Positions 44,570 to 53,332 are shown, counted from the stretch's first letter. The stretch is DNA of 64,000 bases from an uncultured Dokdonia sp. (GCF_947492815.1 NZ_CANLOB010000002.1:310001-374000); one strand, 5' to 3'. Made by a program: numbers and translations. The notes: generated by a model from the sequence alone, not told the origin.

Positions 44570-45055
44570 ATGAAAAAAATAATCAAAATAATTATCACGC
44601 CCATTACACAAAAGCACTGGTTTGCAGATCTCATATTTGCTTGTACACGCTTTATATGTGGGATACTACTTTCTGTAGATTTCGGATCAAGTAAGTTTGG
44701 AATGCCTTGGACTCCCGATGAGCAAAACTTATCTCTTTTTGAAGTATCTGCTTGGTTTCCAAAAGATGTTGCAGAGTATGGAGGCATCTTTGCTTTAATG
44801 CCAGTTTTCTTTGCTTGGATGGGCGCTTTTAGTGAAGCTGTAGGAGGTATCTTTCTTGCATTTGGGTTTAAAACAAGAATTGCATCCTTCTTAATTATGT
44901 GTACAATGCTTGTAGCCATTTTTATGCAAAAATGGGGGCATGGCACTTGGGCGATGCTTCCTGCAATGGGATTCTTATGGATCGCAATCTATCACACTTA
45001 TTTAGGATCTGGACGTTTCGGGATAGACTACTTAATTTCTAAAAAACTAAACTAA
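44570..45055 (+). CDS. DoxX-like membrane protein
   Basis: This 161-residue protein has about four membrane segments and the DoxX-type pattern: ICGILLSVDFGSSKFGMPW near the start, ...FFAWMGAFSEAVGGIFLAFGFKTRIAS... and a C-terminal helix. DoxX family members are linked to redox or stress functions; no specific role can be assigned. I prefer ATG 44570 (MKKIIKI) to the upstream 44540. The lipoprotein starts 5 bp downstream, so they form an operon. Confidence 0.8.
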   Translation: MKKIIKIIITPITQKHWFADLIFACTRFICGILLSVDFGSSKFGMPWTPDEQNLSLFEVSAWFPKDVAEYGGIFALMPVFFAWMGAFSEAVGGIFLAFGFKTRIASFLIMCTMLVAIFMQKWGHGTWAMLPAMGFLWIAIYHTYLGSGRFGIDYLISKKLN

Positions 45056-45060
45056 TACTT

Positions 45061-45444
45061 ATGAAAATGTATAAAACAACCCTCATATGCCTTGCACTTA
45101 TTTCTTTAGCGAGTTGTGTGCAAAAAGAACATCTTAAAACCGTCACTTTTAAAGTGGATATGACACATGTCGAACCGATCTCTCAAGTAGGTATAAAAGG
45201 AGAATTTACAAACCCATCTTGGAAGGAAATAATACCACTTACAGATGCTAATAACGATGGGGTTTATGAACTAACAGTGTCACAAACTACAGCTGTTAGT
45301 GCAGTAGAATTTAAGTTTGTGCATAATGGAGTGTATGAACTTTTAAATCAAAAAAACAGAGTCCTTCGTTTTGAATACAAACCAGAAACACTCGTATATG
45401 AAGGTGTTTTTAATAACCCAGAAGCAAAGCAAATCACTAAATAA
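45061..45444 (+). CDS. Lipoprotein with CBM48-like beta domain
   Basis: This 127-residue lipoprotein has a lipobox LASC with Cys19. The rest (VTFKVDMTHVEP ... VGIKGEFTNPSWKEIIPLTDANNDGVYELTV) resembles the immunoglobulin-like carbohydrate-binding module 48 / AMPK glycogen-binding fold. It may bind a glycan at the periplasmic or outer face. It follows the DoxX gene by 5 bp. The fold call is from the pattern alone. Confidence 0.65.
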   Translation: MKMYKTTLICLALISLASCVQKEHLKTVTFKVDMTHVEPISQVGIKGEFTNPSWKEIIPLTDANNDGVYELTVSQTTAVSAVEFKFVHNGVYELLNQKNRVLRFEYKPETLVYEGVFNNPEAKQITK

Positions 45445-45450
45445 TTAATA

Positions 45451-45520
45451 TATGCGCTTTTAAGGAACTTCAGTGACGCAGAAGTTTATGCTGAGCAAAG
45501 TTCGAAGTGTGAAGCGTACT
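45451..45520. repeat. Intergenic repeat-like element with the same ends but a different interior
   Basis: It begins TATGCGCTTT and ends GAAGCGTACT, like the composite repeats, but the interior (GCTGAGCAAAGTTCGAAGTG) is unrelated. It lies between the lipoprotein and GIN-domain genes. Confidence 0.5.
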
Positions 45521-45534
45521 AAAAAAACAAAACA

Positions 45535-46416
45535 ATGAGAAAATTATATGTACTGCTAATGATGGTCGGGATGACTGCCATGGCACAAGTAAAAGGTAAT
45601 GGAGAAGTGATTAGTAAAGCATTTGATATTATTCCTATTAATAAATTTGAACTGAATATGTATGCCGATGTTATTTTGGATGCTTCAATGTCATCAAAAG
45701 TCATCATAAATGCAGAATCTAATTTGATAGATAAAATTGATTTTGAAGTAGTAAATGGCGTGTTGAACCTTCAACAAAAAGAGTGGATACAGTCTACAAG
45801 ACCTATCCAGATTACTATAGGAGTGCCAAGTTTAAAAAATGTAGAAGTAGGTTCTAATGAAACATTACGAGTAGTAAACCTTAATCAAGATCAATTGGCA
45901 TTAACTGCTTTAATAGGAAAAATAGAAGCAGAAGGAAGTGTAGGTGTTTTAAATCTAAATGCAGAACGAGGTATTGTTGATGCTTCAGAACTAGAAGCTA
46001 AAACAGTTCAACTTAATATATGGAATGCAGGAAAAGTGGTGATTAATGCTACTGAAGAAGTAAGGGGAGATGTAGATAAGAATGCGAAAATCAAGTTTGT
46101 GAAAGAGCCAAAAATTGTAGCTAGTAATATCAAAAAACTATATGAGAAAAAAGGGAGAAGTCTTTTTAGAAATGCAGAATATATCAGTTTTAAGATTAAA
46201 AACAACTCATGGAATCGTAATCAGTTTGCTGTAAAAGGACCTAAGGTAGATGGAACTTTTTTTGGATATGGTTTTCCAATGATGCCAGGTGCTGTTAAAA
46301 AAGAACGTTGGACCGTAGGGACAAAAGTCTATAAAGTCAATAAGCTAGGGGTTAAAAAACTGCTAGTTGAGATTAAAAAAGAAAATGAAGGTCAGGTAAT
46401 TAATCTTTTTGATTAG
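45535..46416 (+). CDS. Exported GIN-domain (DUF2807) protein
   Basis: This 293-residue protein has a signal peptide (about 1-17) and the parallel-beta GIN/DUF2807 domain: KGNGEVISKAFDIIPINKFELNMYADVILDAS at the start, GVPSLKNVEVGSNE and the repeating strand pattern to about residue 190. The C-terminal 100 residues are basic and less regular. Function unknown; such proteins are common exported adhesion or envelope proteins in Bacteroidota. The next (broken) gene starts directly after its stop. Confidence 0.8.
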   Translation: MRKLYVLLMMVGMTAMAQVKGNGEVISKAFDIIPINKFELNMYADVILDASMSSKVIINAESNLIDKIDFEVVNGVLNLQQKEWIQSTRPIQITIGVPSLKNVEVGSNETLRVVNLNQDQLALTALIGKIEAEGSVGVLNLNAERGIVDASELEAKTVQLNIWNAGKVVINATEEVRGDVDKNAKIKFVKEPKIVASNIKKLYEKKGRSLFRNAEYISFKIKNNSWNRNQFAVKGPKVDGTFFGYGFPMMPGAVKKERWTVGTKVYKVNKLGVKKLLVEIKKENEGQVINLFD

Positions 46417-46989
46417 ATGAAAACGATATGTGTAAACCTAATTAATAGGCTTAAAAAAGGAAATACAAACCTGATTGTAGCAGGCGCTGCATTATTCATA
46501 AGTTTGTGTGCTCTAATGATTTATATACAAGAAGTGCATATTATGCGTGCCCAACAAAAAGCCACTATGTATCCATATCTAATACTTGGTAGTGTTTATA
46601 ATGAAAAAGGATTTGGGTTTCAAATCAAAAATAGTGGCAATAGGCTTGCTAAGATTAACCCATAGAAGGTGTCAAATGATAGTTTGTTCTTTAGGGATTG
46701 GCTAGATATGCTACAAGTCGTAATGCCAGAAGCTAAGAAAATTGATTATAGCGTAATTAATACTGGGGGTAATATTAGAAACCAAATGATTACACCAGGA
46801 GAAACAGTCAATTTGATTTTCCTGCAATGGACCCCAGAAACACGGGTATTAGAAAAACGTATTAGAGGTATAAAAATAACATTGTGTTATTCTTCTTTAT
46901 TAGAAGAATACTGGCTTATTAATGAGGGTGTTCCTTCAGAAATAGAAGAACCTTGTGAAATAAAAATGGAGGAGGAGTTTGGATTTTGA
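46417..46989 (+). pseudogene. Single-helix membrane protein gene broken by an amber codon
   Basis: Two open segments lie in the same frame, separated only by TAG at 46663-46665. The first gives 82 residues with one membrane helix (about 19-36) and then KATMYPYLILGSVYNEKG. The second continues at once with KVSNDSLFFRDWLDMLQVVMPEAKK to CEIKMEEEFGF. There is no frameshift, so a single point mutation (for example from CAG, TAT or TAC) explains the break. The full product would be 190 residues, N-terminal anchor and periplasmic or cytoplasmic domain. A sequencing error or stop-codon readthrough are alternatives. The family is not recognised. Confidence 0.8.
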
Positions 46990-46990
46990 A

Positions 46991-47902
46991 CTATGTAGTT
47001 TTATAATCTATTAATTTTTGAGGCCCTTCGAGTAGCACACGACTTACTCTTAGGGTTCCATCGTTATGTGTATCAATATGCCATTTAATTAAAGAAATGG
47101 CTCCATTTTCTATCTCTATCCCTGTAATACTTCTAGGATGTACACAGCTTCCGTCGTTAAAAAAAGCGATATCCCCAGGTTCTGGAAAGCGAGGTCTATG
47201 GGTATGACCTACAATAGTCATGAGGTTTTTATTGTCAGTAATCCATTTCTTTAAACGTCGCTCTACTTTGATAAGCTCCTTGTAATTTTTAGCAGGGCTT
47301 GTGGGGTCAGAAATACCAAAAATTTGTAGTGGCTTCCATAATACCCTTACTAGAAATCTATTAAAACGCCACCCGTGATAATTCATCCAGTCAGCTTGAT
47401 GGCCATGGCATAAAAAGAGTTCTTGTTGTGTGTCGCAGTGTTTTAGGATAATAGCTTCGTGATATTGTAAATCTCTAAAAAGGATCTCTTCTCTACCATC
47501 CTTAGGATCAAAATACGTAGTAAGATGCTTTTGTACATACTTATGATCTCGATACACCATATCGTGATTTCCCCATATTAAATGAAGTCTGTTTTCTAAA
47601 TGAAACTTTTGAAGTAAATGATATACATTTTTATGAGCTCTAAGAATGCTTTCAAAAGAATTATTTTCCCACAATTCATCACCATCACCTAGTTCATAAT
47701 ATGTAAAGCCTTCTTTGTAGTAGTGTGTAAGCGCATGAAAGTAGATGTTTTCATTTCGTGCAAAATCATCAGCAAAACTTTTATCTCCGCGATGACAATC
47801 TGAAAAGAAAATCATTTTATCTGTATTGCTAAAGTTAACTAATTTAGCATTTTTATAAGCCCTATCTAATCGTTGACGAGAGTTCATATCGTAAAGATGC
47901 AA
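46991..47902 (-). CDS. Calcineurin-like metallophosphoesterase
   Basis: This 303-residue enzyme carries all the metal-site blocks in order: FFSDCHRGD, GDGDELWEN, WGNHDMVY, CHGHQAD and VGHTHRPRF. The arrangement recalls the UDP-2,3-diacylglucosamine pyrophosphatase (LpxH-like) branch, but the substrate is not certain. A cytoplasmic phosphodiesterase is likely, as no signal peptide is seen. It converges with the broken gene, with a 1-bp gap. Confidence 0.85.
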   Translation of the reverse strand: MHLYDMNSRQRLDRAYKNAKLVNFSNTDKMIFFSDCHRGDKSFADDFARNENIYFHALTHYYKEGFTYYELGDGDELWENNSFESILRAHKNVYHLLQKFHLENRLHLIWGNHDMVYRDHKYVQKHLTTYFDPKDGREEILFRDLQYHEAIILKHCDTQQELFLCHGHQADWMNYHGWRFNRFLVRVLWKPLQIFGISDPTSPAKNYKELIKVERRLKKWITDNKNLMTIVGHTHRPRFPEPGDIAFFNDGSCVHPRSITGIEIENGAISLIKWHIDTHNDGTLRVSRVLLEGPQKLIDYKTT

Positions 47903-48069
47903 AAAACTATCTAAGTACTGCTATATAGCGATTATTTTCTTTTGTACTCTTTAGTAGCAGTATATTCGTTACTATTCAATTCTTCCTTTGTAAAAAGAGA
48001 GTGTTCTTTATGGAAACTATTTATTTTGTATCTTAAGCAAACAAACTAATCCCTTTAGGTTTGAAAAAA

Positions 48070-49185
48070 ATGAATTTCCCTATATGTAAAAAATGTATGG
48101 TTGTATGCATTTTTATGAGTAGTTTATTTATAACTATTAGTTATGGTCAAACACCTTATTTAGATAGCCTAAAAGTCACTTTGGATAAAGTGAGTACAGG
48201 TAAAGAAAAGCTCTCTATACTTCAAGAGATAGCTTCTGTCAATAAAGATAGTATTAGAGATTCTGCAGAAGCATACATTTATTATGATAAAGCAAGAGTA
48301 GTTGCTATTCAGGAGAAAGATACTATAGCTATCCGAAATGCCATTTATAATTTAGGAGAAATTCTAATAGAAATGGAGGAATATGATATGGCTATCACCT
48401 ATTTTAATTTGGTTAAGAAAAACCTTATTAAAGAAGAAGAATCGTCAGACGTATTGGCGCTTATCTATAAAAATTTAGGAGAAGTGTATATTCGAAAAGG
48501 AGAGTATGATACTGCAAATAGTTTTTTAGATAAAGGAGTTATATATGCTGATAAAATTAATAATGATTATCAGAAAGCATTAAATCATGTTTATAAAAGC
48601 GAGGTGTATTATAAGCTTGATGATTATGCTTCTTCAGAAAGACAAATAAGTAAAGCATTTTCTTTTTTTGGATCAGAAAATGTGCCTATGGTAGCTTATT
48701 ATTTTAAAGGGAAGCTATTGTATAAACTAGAAGATACTCAAAATGCGATTTCATGTTTTAGGAAAGCTGTTGCACTCGCAGAAAAAGAAAATAATGTAGT
48801 TGTCAAGTCAAAAGTACTACAGCTATTAGCAGATGCATATTTAACTTCTGGGAACAAAGAAATGGCATTAGAATACAGTAAAAATGCATTAATACTTGTA
48901 GATAGTCTTAATGATATTAATAAACGAACAGCATTAGCTCGTATAGGATATATTCACGCTTTTGAATCTGTTTTGGATAAAAATAAAGAACAACAACAAA
49001 AAGATAAAGTAGTACAAGAAGAAGATAGAAAAAGAAGAATGATAATATATGTAGTTTGTAGTATTATAGGGCTTTCTCTTATTGGTTACTTCTCTTACAG
49101 GCAAAACAAAGTAATGCGTATGGTGGCAGATATGCGTAAAGCGCAAATGGATCTTGTGGAGAAGAAACAACAAGAGTATTTGTAA
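48070..49185 (+). CDS. TPR membrane protein without output domain (B)
   Basis: This 371-residue protein has a signal peptide (about 1-27, ending ISYGQ), tetratricopeptide repeats (about 60-290, for example ALIYKNLGEVYIRKGEYDTA), one membrane segment near 330-346 and a short tail with a coiled coil ending KKQQEYL. Its layout repeats that of TPR protein A, 6 kb upstream. It also ends soon after the membrane and lacks kinase or HTH output. The ATG at 48070 is preferred to the TTG at 48061. Confidence 0.75.
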   Translation: MNFPICKKCMVVCIFMSSLFITISYGQTPYLDSLKVTLDKVSTGKEKLSILQEIASVNKDSIRDSAEAYIYYDKARVVAIQEKDTIAIRNAIYNLGEILIEMEEYDMAITYFNLVKKNLIKEEESSDVLALIYKNLGEVYIRKGEYDTANSFLDKGVIYADKINNDYQKALNHVYKSEVYYKLDDYASSERQISKAFSFFGSENVPMVAYYFKGKLLYKLEDTQNAISCFRKAVALAEKENNVVVKSKVLQLLADAYLTSGNKEMALEYSKNALILVDSLNDINKRTALARIGYIHAFESVLDKNKEQQQKDKVVQEEDRKRRMIIYVVCSIIGLSLIGYFSYRQNKVMRMVADMRKAQMDLVEKKQQEYL

Positions 49186-49190
49186 AAACA

Positions 49191-49221
49191 AAAAGCCGAA
49201 TCTATTTTAGATTCGGCTTTT
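49191..49221. terminator. Bidirectional terminator
   Basis: The stem AAAAGCCGAATCTA / TAGATTCGGCTTTT (49191-49204, 49208-49221) serves TPR protein B on the plus strand and the acyl-CoA dehydrogenase on the minus strand. Confidence 0.9.
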
Positions 49222-49238
49222 TAAAATAGATGTCTTTT

Positions 49239-50417
49239 TTACTTAAAAGCATTCTCACCTGTAATATCCAATCCTGTAATAAGAAGGTGAATATCATGTG
49301 TTCCTTCATATGTAATCACACTCTCTAAGTTCATCATATGTCTCATGATGCTGTACTCGCCAGTGATACCCATTCCTCCTAAGATTTGACGAGCTTCACG
49401 AGCAATTTTTATAGCCATATCCACATTGTTACGCTTTGCCATAGAAATCTGAGCAGATGTAGCACGGTCTTCATTTTTAAGTTGTCCTAAACGGAAAGCT
49501 AAGAGTTGTGCCTTTGTGATTTCAGTAATCATTTCAGCAAGTTTCTTCTGTTGTAATTGGAATGCAGCAATAGGTTTTCCGAATTGAATACGCTCTTTAG
49601 CATAACGTAAAGCTGTGTCATAACAGTCCATAGCAGCACCTATCGCGCCCCAAGCAATACCAAAACGAGCAGAATCCAGACATCCTAATGGAGCACCAAG
49701 GCCTGATTTGTTTGGTAATAAGTTTTCTTTAGGAACCTTTACGTCTTGAAAGATTAATTCCCCCGTTGCACTTGCACGTAAAGACCATTTGTTATGTGTT
49801 TCTGGTGTAGAAAATCCTTCCATACCGCGCTCAACGATAAGCCCGTGTATACGTCCTTCTTCATTTTTTGCCCAAACAACAGCCACATTACAAAACGGCG
49901 AATTAGAGATCCAAAGTTTTGCACCATTTAAAAGATAATGGTCTCCCATATCCTTAAAATTGGTTACCATTCCTCCTGGATTTGAACCATGATCAGGCTC
50001 TGTAAGACCAAATGATCCCATCCATTCTCCACTAGCAAGCTTTGGTAAGTATTTTTTACGTTGCTCTTCAGTACCATATTTCCAGATAGGATACATCACT
50101 AGAGATGACTGTACAGATGCTGTAGATCGTACCCCAGAGTCTCCTCTTTCGATTTCTTGCATGATCAATCCATAAGAGATTTGATCAAGTCCAGCGCCAC
50201 CATATTCTTCAGGAATATAAGGGCCAAAAGCACCTATTTCTGCTAGGCCTGGAATGATAGATTTTGGAAATGTTGCATTCTGAGCTGCTTCTTCTATAAT
50301 AGGAGATACATCGCGCTTTACCCAAGCACGTGCAGCATCACGTATTAGTTTGTGTTCTTCAGTTAAAAGATCATCAAGATTGTAGTAATCTGGCGCTTCA
50401 AAAAGATCTGGTCGCAT
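49239..50417 (-). CDS. Acyl-CoA dehydrogenase, glutaryl-CoA dehydrogenase-like
   Basis: This 392-residue flavoprotein has the three-part acyl-CoA dehydrogenase fold with GSFGLTEPDHGSNPGGM, the FAD block and a C-terminal TYEGTHDIH that holds the catalytic glutamate. The whole pattern (IPEEYGGAGLDQISYGLIMQEIERGDSGVRS) is that of glutaryl-CoA dehydrogenase-like enzymes, which act in lysine and tryptophan breakdown. I start at the ATG at 50417 (MRPDLFEAPDYYN): the longer frame would start with GTG inside the likely -7 element. Confidence 0.9.
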   Translation of the reverse strand: MRPDLFEAPDYYNLDDLLTEEHKLIRDAARAWVKRDVSPIIEEAAQNATFPKSIIPGLAEIGAFGPYIPEEYGGAGLDQISYGLIMQEIERGDSGVRSTASVQSSLVMYPIWKYGTEEQRKKYLPKLASGEWMGSFGLTEPDHGSNPGGMVTNFKDMGDHYLLNGAKLWISNSPFCNVAVVWAKNEEGRIHGLIVERGMEGFSTPETHNKWSLRASATGELIFQDVKVPKENLLPNKSGLGAPLGCLDSARFGIAWGAIGAAMDCYDTALRYAKERIQFGKPIAAFQLQQKKLAEMITEITKAQLLAFRLGQLKNEDRATSAQISMAKRNNVDMAIKIAREARQILGGMGITGEYSIMRHMMNLESVITYEGTHDIHLLITGLDITGENAFK

Positions 50418-50437
50418 GGTTTTATTTTTAGTAGACA

Positions 50438-50445
50438 CAAATGTA
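50438..50445 (-). promoter_or_regulatory. -7 element of the acyl-CoA dehydrogenase gene
   Basis: CAAATGTA is TACATTTG on the minus strand, 20 bases before the ATG at 50417. It overlaps the alternative GTG start at 50438, which supports the shorter protein. Confidence 0.5.
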
Positions 50446-50477
50446 ACGAAAACGTTTTCTATGCCCCAATATCACCC

Positions 50478-51251
50478 CTACATTTTTAAGTAAAAATCTT
50501 TTGTTAAATGAATATATGCTTCGGTGTATTCATGTCGTGCATATTCTATAACGAGTTCTTGTGGGAGTACGCTTTCGCGAAAGCGTATAAAATCTCCTTC
50601 AATATCATGAGGAATTTGTTCCAAACGTTGAAACGCGATCATACTTCTTTTGATAGGGCTATCAGGATTTCCTTTTACTTGTGTAATACGCGTAGGGAAT
50701 AAATGTGCTTGCGAAGCTAGGGCTATAATATCTTCTTCTCTATGATGAGGAATGATCACATTAAAAATACCCGTTTCTGAAAGTAATTTAGCGACAGCAC
50801 CTACTAATAATTCAAAGGGCATTGCATCTTCAAATCGTGCTTTTTTTCGAGATTCGGTTAATTCGTTATTTCCCTCTGGTGCGGCAGTAGCTTCATAAAA
50901 AGGAGGGTTACTCACAATAAGATCATAAGTCTCATCTATTTCGGTAGCAAACTCATACAGATGTGCATGATAACAGAACAATCGATCACTCCAATCGCTA
51001 TTTTCAAAGTTTTCTGTGGCTTGTTCGTAAGCATCATCATCAAGCTCTAACGCATCTATTGTTTCAGCAGTGCTTCGTTGTGCAAGCATTAAAGCAATAA
51101 CACCTGTTCCTGTACCGATGTCTAAAATAGACGCAGGATGGTGATGTATAGATGCCCAAGCACCTAATAAGACACCATCGGTTCCTATTTTTGCGGCACA
51201 TCGATCTTGTGCTATAGTAAATTGTTTGAATTCAAATGGAGCATTTGCCAT
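50478..51251 (-). CDS. tRNA1(Val) (adenine-37-N6)-methyltransferase-like protein
   Basis: This 257-residue SAM-dependent methyltransferase has LDIGTGTGVIALMLAQR and the N6-adenine motif NPPFY in VSNPPFYEA. The combined pattern (FKQFTIAQDRCAAKIGTDGVLLGAW at the start) matches YfiC/TrmN6, which methylates A37 of tRNA-Val. Near the C-terminus the dispersed palindrome gives RFRESVLP, the only copy in this reading frame. It lies 11 bp after rimM in an operon with rpsP. Confidence 0.88.
   Translation of the reverse strand: MANAPFEFKQFTIAQDRCAAKIGTDGVLLGAWASIHHHPASILDIGTGTGVIALMLAQRSTAETIDALELDDDAYEQATENFENSDWSDRLFCYHAHLYEFATEIDETYDLIVSNPPFYEATAAPEGNNELTESRKKARFEDAMPFELLVGAVAKLLSETGIFNVIIPHHREEDIIALASQAHLFPTRITQVKGNPDSPIKRSMIAFQRLEQIPHDIEGDFIRFRESVLPQELVIEYARHEYTEAYIHLTKDFYLKM
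50568..50587. repeat. Dispersed palindrome, perfect 20-mer, inside the TrmN6-like gene
   Basis: TACGCTTTCGCGAAAGCGTA is read on the minus strand as RFRESV within the C-terminal part. Confidence 0.9.
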
Positions 51252-51262
51252 GCTGAATATAC

Positions 51263-51787
51263 TTATAAGTATAAATCGATAAGTCCATCAGGAACTTGAA
51301 GTAGGATTGTTTTTTTATCGCGATCAAGTTTCTTGATAAAATCGTCAATCATAGGAATGAGTACTTCTGTACCATCTCTGTCTATCTCAAAAATAGCTTG
51401 AGCAGTAGTGTCATTGATATTTTTGATAATACCAATCTCTCCAAAATTCTCGTCAATAGCTGTATATCCTATTATCTCGTGATAGTAAAATTTATCACCT
51501 TCTAGTTGTGGAAGCATGTCTAGTGGAAGGTATAAATCTGTCCCTATAAGGTCATCTGCATCTTCTTCAGTGTCCACATCTTCAAGTTTAAAGCGTAGTA
51601 ATGTAGATTTATGGAGTTGGGAAGATTCTATAAAAAAAGGAACCAGATTCGGGTTAAAATCCGCGAATACTGATTCCAAATTTGTATACAATTCGGGTTC
51701 ATCTGTATCTAGCTTTGCTAGGAGTTCCCCTTTGAAACTATATTTTCGGACGATTTTACCTAGATAGAAGCAGTCTTCTTTCTTCAT
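51263..51787 (-). CDS. rimM: Ribosome maturation factor RimM
   Basis: This 174-residue protein has the RimM N-terminal domain (FYLGKIVRKYSFKGELLAKLDTDEPELY) and a C-terminal PRC-barrel (YYHEIIGYTAIDENFGEIGIIKNI ... EVLIPMIDDFIKKLDRDKK). RimM binds S19 and helps mature the 30S head. It follows rpsP by 18 bp, and the S16-RimM order is a conserved ribosomal arrangement. The TrmN6-like gene comes next. Confidence 0.93.
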   Translation of the reverse strand: MKKEDCFYLGKIVRKYSFKGELLAKLDTDEPELYTNLESVFADFNPNLVPFFIESSQLHKSTLLRFKLEDVDTEEDADDLIGTDLYLPLDMLPQLEGDKFYYHEIIGYTAIDENFGEIGIIKNINDTTAQAIFEIDRDGTEVLIPMIDDFIKKLDRDKKTILLQVPDGLIDLYL

Positions 51788-51805
51788 CGTACAAAAATAT
51801 AATGA

Positions 51806-52324
51806 TTACTCTTCAGAGTCTGCTGCTGCCTCAGTAGCTTCTGCTGGTGCATCTTCTGCATCTGCTACTACTGGTTCAGGTTGCGCTGCTGCGATACGAG
51901 CTTCGTTTACAGCTTGCTCAGCTTTAAGTGCCTCTGCTTTTGCTTTTTCTGCTGCTTTAGAAAGATCTCCTTCTTTAGAAGCAATTTTTGATGCTTTTTC
52001 TTCTAGCCAAGCAGTAAATTTTGCTTCAGCTTGTTCTTCTGTAAGTGCGCCTTTACGAACACCTCCAGCTAAATGGTTTTTAAGCATTGCTCCTTTGTAA
52101 GAAAGAAGACGCTTAGCAGTTTCAGTTGGTTGTGCACCATTCTGTAACCATTGTACAGATCCATCAACATCTAATTCGATAGTTGCAGGATTTGTGTTTG
52201 GATTGTAAACTCCTAACTTTTCTAAGAATTTACCATCCCTTTTTGAGCGAGCATCTGCCGCTACGATCCAGTAAAAAGGTTTTCCTTTTTTACCGTGTCT
52301 TTGTAATCTAATTTTAACTGACAT
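51806..52324 (-). CDS. rpsP: 30S ribosomal protein S16 with long acidic tail
   Basis: This 172-residue protein starts SVKIRLQRHGKKGKPFYWIVAADARSKRDGKFLEKLG, an unmistakable S16. The core ends near residue 85; the rest is an Ala/Glu/Lys-rich extension ending in an acidic stretch, as in other Bacteroidota S16. It heads the operon rpsP-rimM-TrmN6-like. Its promoter region holds TATCTTTG on the minus strand (52381-52374) and a leader hairpin. Confidence 0.95.
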   Translation of the reverse strand: MSVKIRLQRHGKKGKPFYWIVAADARSKRDGKFLEKLGVYNPNTNPATIELDVDGSVQWLQNGAQPTETAKRLLSYKGAMLKNHLAGGVRKGALTEEQAEAKFTAWLEEKASKIASKEGDLSKAAEKAKAEALKAEQAVNEARIAAAQPEPVVADAEDAPAEATEAAADSEE

Positions 52325-52339
52325 AATTTGAATTAATTT

Positions 52340-52381
52340 TTGAGGTACCCGACCTCAGATTTAATTAGGCGTGCAAAGATA
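52340..52381 (-). promoter_or_regulatory. rpsP -7 element and leader inverted repeat
   Basis: CAAAGATA (52374-52381) is TATCTTTG on the minus strand. Between it and the ATG lies the inverted repeat TGAGGT/ACCTCA (52341-52346 and 52352-52357), which would form a short hairpin in the leader. This could regulate ribosomal protein expression. Confidence 0.4.
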
Positions 52382-52424
52382 ACACAATTTTTTAGCCTAC
52401 ATTACGTTATTTACTTTTTTATAG

Positions 52425-52432
52425 TACATTTG
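52425..52432 (+). promoter_or_regulatory. -7 element of the DUF6252-like lipoprotein gene
   Basis: TACATTTG fits the TAnnTTTG consensus and lies 23 bases before the ATG at 52456, divergent from the rpsP promoter. Confidence 0.45.
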
Positions 52433-52455
52433 TCACTAAACCTATTTATGTCATT

Positions 52456-53274
52456 ATGAAACGCTTATTACCTATCCTACTATTGTCCCTATTTGCCTTT
52501 TCATGTTCTAATGAGATTCAAGATAACAGCCCTGCATTTCAGGCTGTAAAAGATAGTATTCTTTTTAGATCTGCAGATAGCAGAGCTGTATTTAACGATA
52601 ATGGAAGTCTTTTAATACAAGGAAACTCTGATGTTGAAACGTTAAATATATTAATTAATTCCCTAAATCAAACACAAATTGAATTAGGAGGAGAAAACCC
52701 AAATACCAACATTGCTTCCTTTACTGATGAGTTTGGAAATGTATTTTCTACTGCATCTACCAATGCAGATGGACAAGTAAATTATCAAATTAATGGCGAT
52801 AATACCGTTTCTGGAACATTCAATTTTACAGCACTTCGTAACGGAATACAAGATACCATCACATTGAGTCAAGGATTTATGTTTGAAATCCCTATTCTTA
52901 CAGAGCTAGGAGAGACGCCAGATATGAATACAAATGATTCATTTACTGCGAGAGTAAATTCTGTGATATTTAACCCTACAATAATCGCAACACCAGAATC
53001 TGGTAATGTGTTATCTGTAGTTGGTCAAACACAACAAGCATCAATAACTGTGATCTTTCCAACAGATATAGCGGCGGGAACTTACGATATTACTATAGGA
53101 GGTAATACAAGAGCATCATACCTTGTGGCTGCCGGTAATGAGATGTTTGAAGCACAATCAGGTACACTTACAATTGTTGCAAATGATACAGATGCTAATG
53201 AAGTGTCAGGAGAGTTTGTTTTTGATGCAGGAAGTTTTTCAATTACAGACGGTGAGTTTTCTGTAAGCTACTAA
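52456..53274 (+). CDS. Exported lipoprotein of the DUF6252 type
   Basis: This 272-residue lipoprotein has a lipobox ending AFSC with Cys17, followed by SNEIQDNSP. The mature part is rich in Thr, Asn and Gly with repeated strand patterns (GNVFSTASTNADGQVNYQINGDNTVSGTFNFTA). It fits the DUF6252 family of Bacteroidota, with no assigned role. It is transcribed alone and ends at a strong terminator. Confidence 0.7.
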   Translation: MKRLLPILLLSLFAFSCSNEIQDNSPAFQAVKDSILFRSADSRAVFNDNGSLLIQGNSDVETLNILINSLNQTQIELGGENPNTNIASFTDEFGNVFSTASTNADGQVNYQINGDNTVSGTFNFTALRNGIQDTITLSQGFMFEIPILTELGETPDMNTNDSFTARVNSVIFNPTIIATPESGNVLSVVGQTQQASITVIFPTDIAAGTYDITIGGNTRASYLVAAGNEMFEAQSGTLTIVANDTDANEVSGEFVFDAGSFSITDGEFSVSY

Positions 53275-53291
53275 TATCCAGATATAAAATA

Positions 53292-53332
53292 ACACTAAAA
53301 AAGGGCTTCATACAGAAGCCCTTTTTTAGTGT
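53292..53332 (+). terminator. Terminator of the lipoprotein gene
   Basis: An 18-bp stem (53292-53309 with 53315-53332) centred on AAGGGCTTC/GAAGCCCTT contains runs of A and T on both sides. Confidence 0.9.

Noticed and set aside
42099..49185. TPR genes A and B as one duplicated locus
   Set aside because: The two share layout but little sequence identity by eye, and their neighbours differ, so recent local duplication is not supported.
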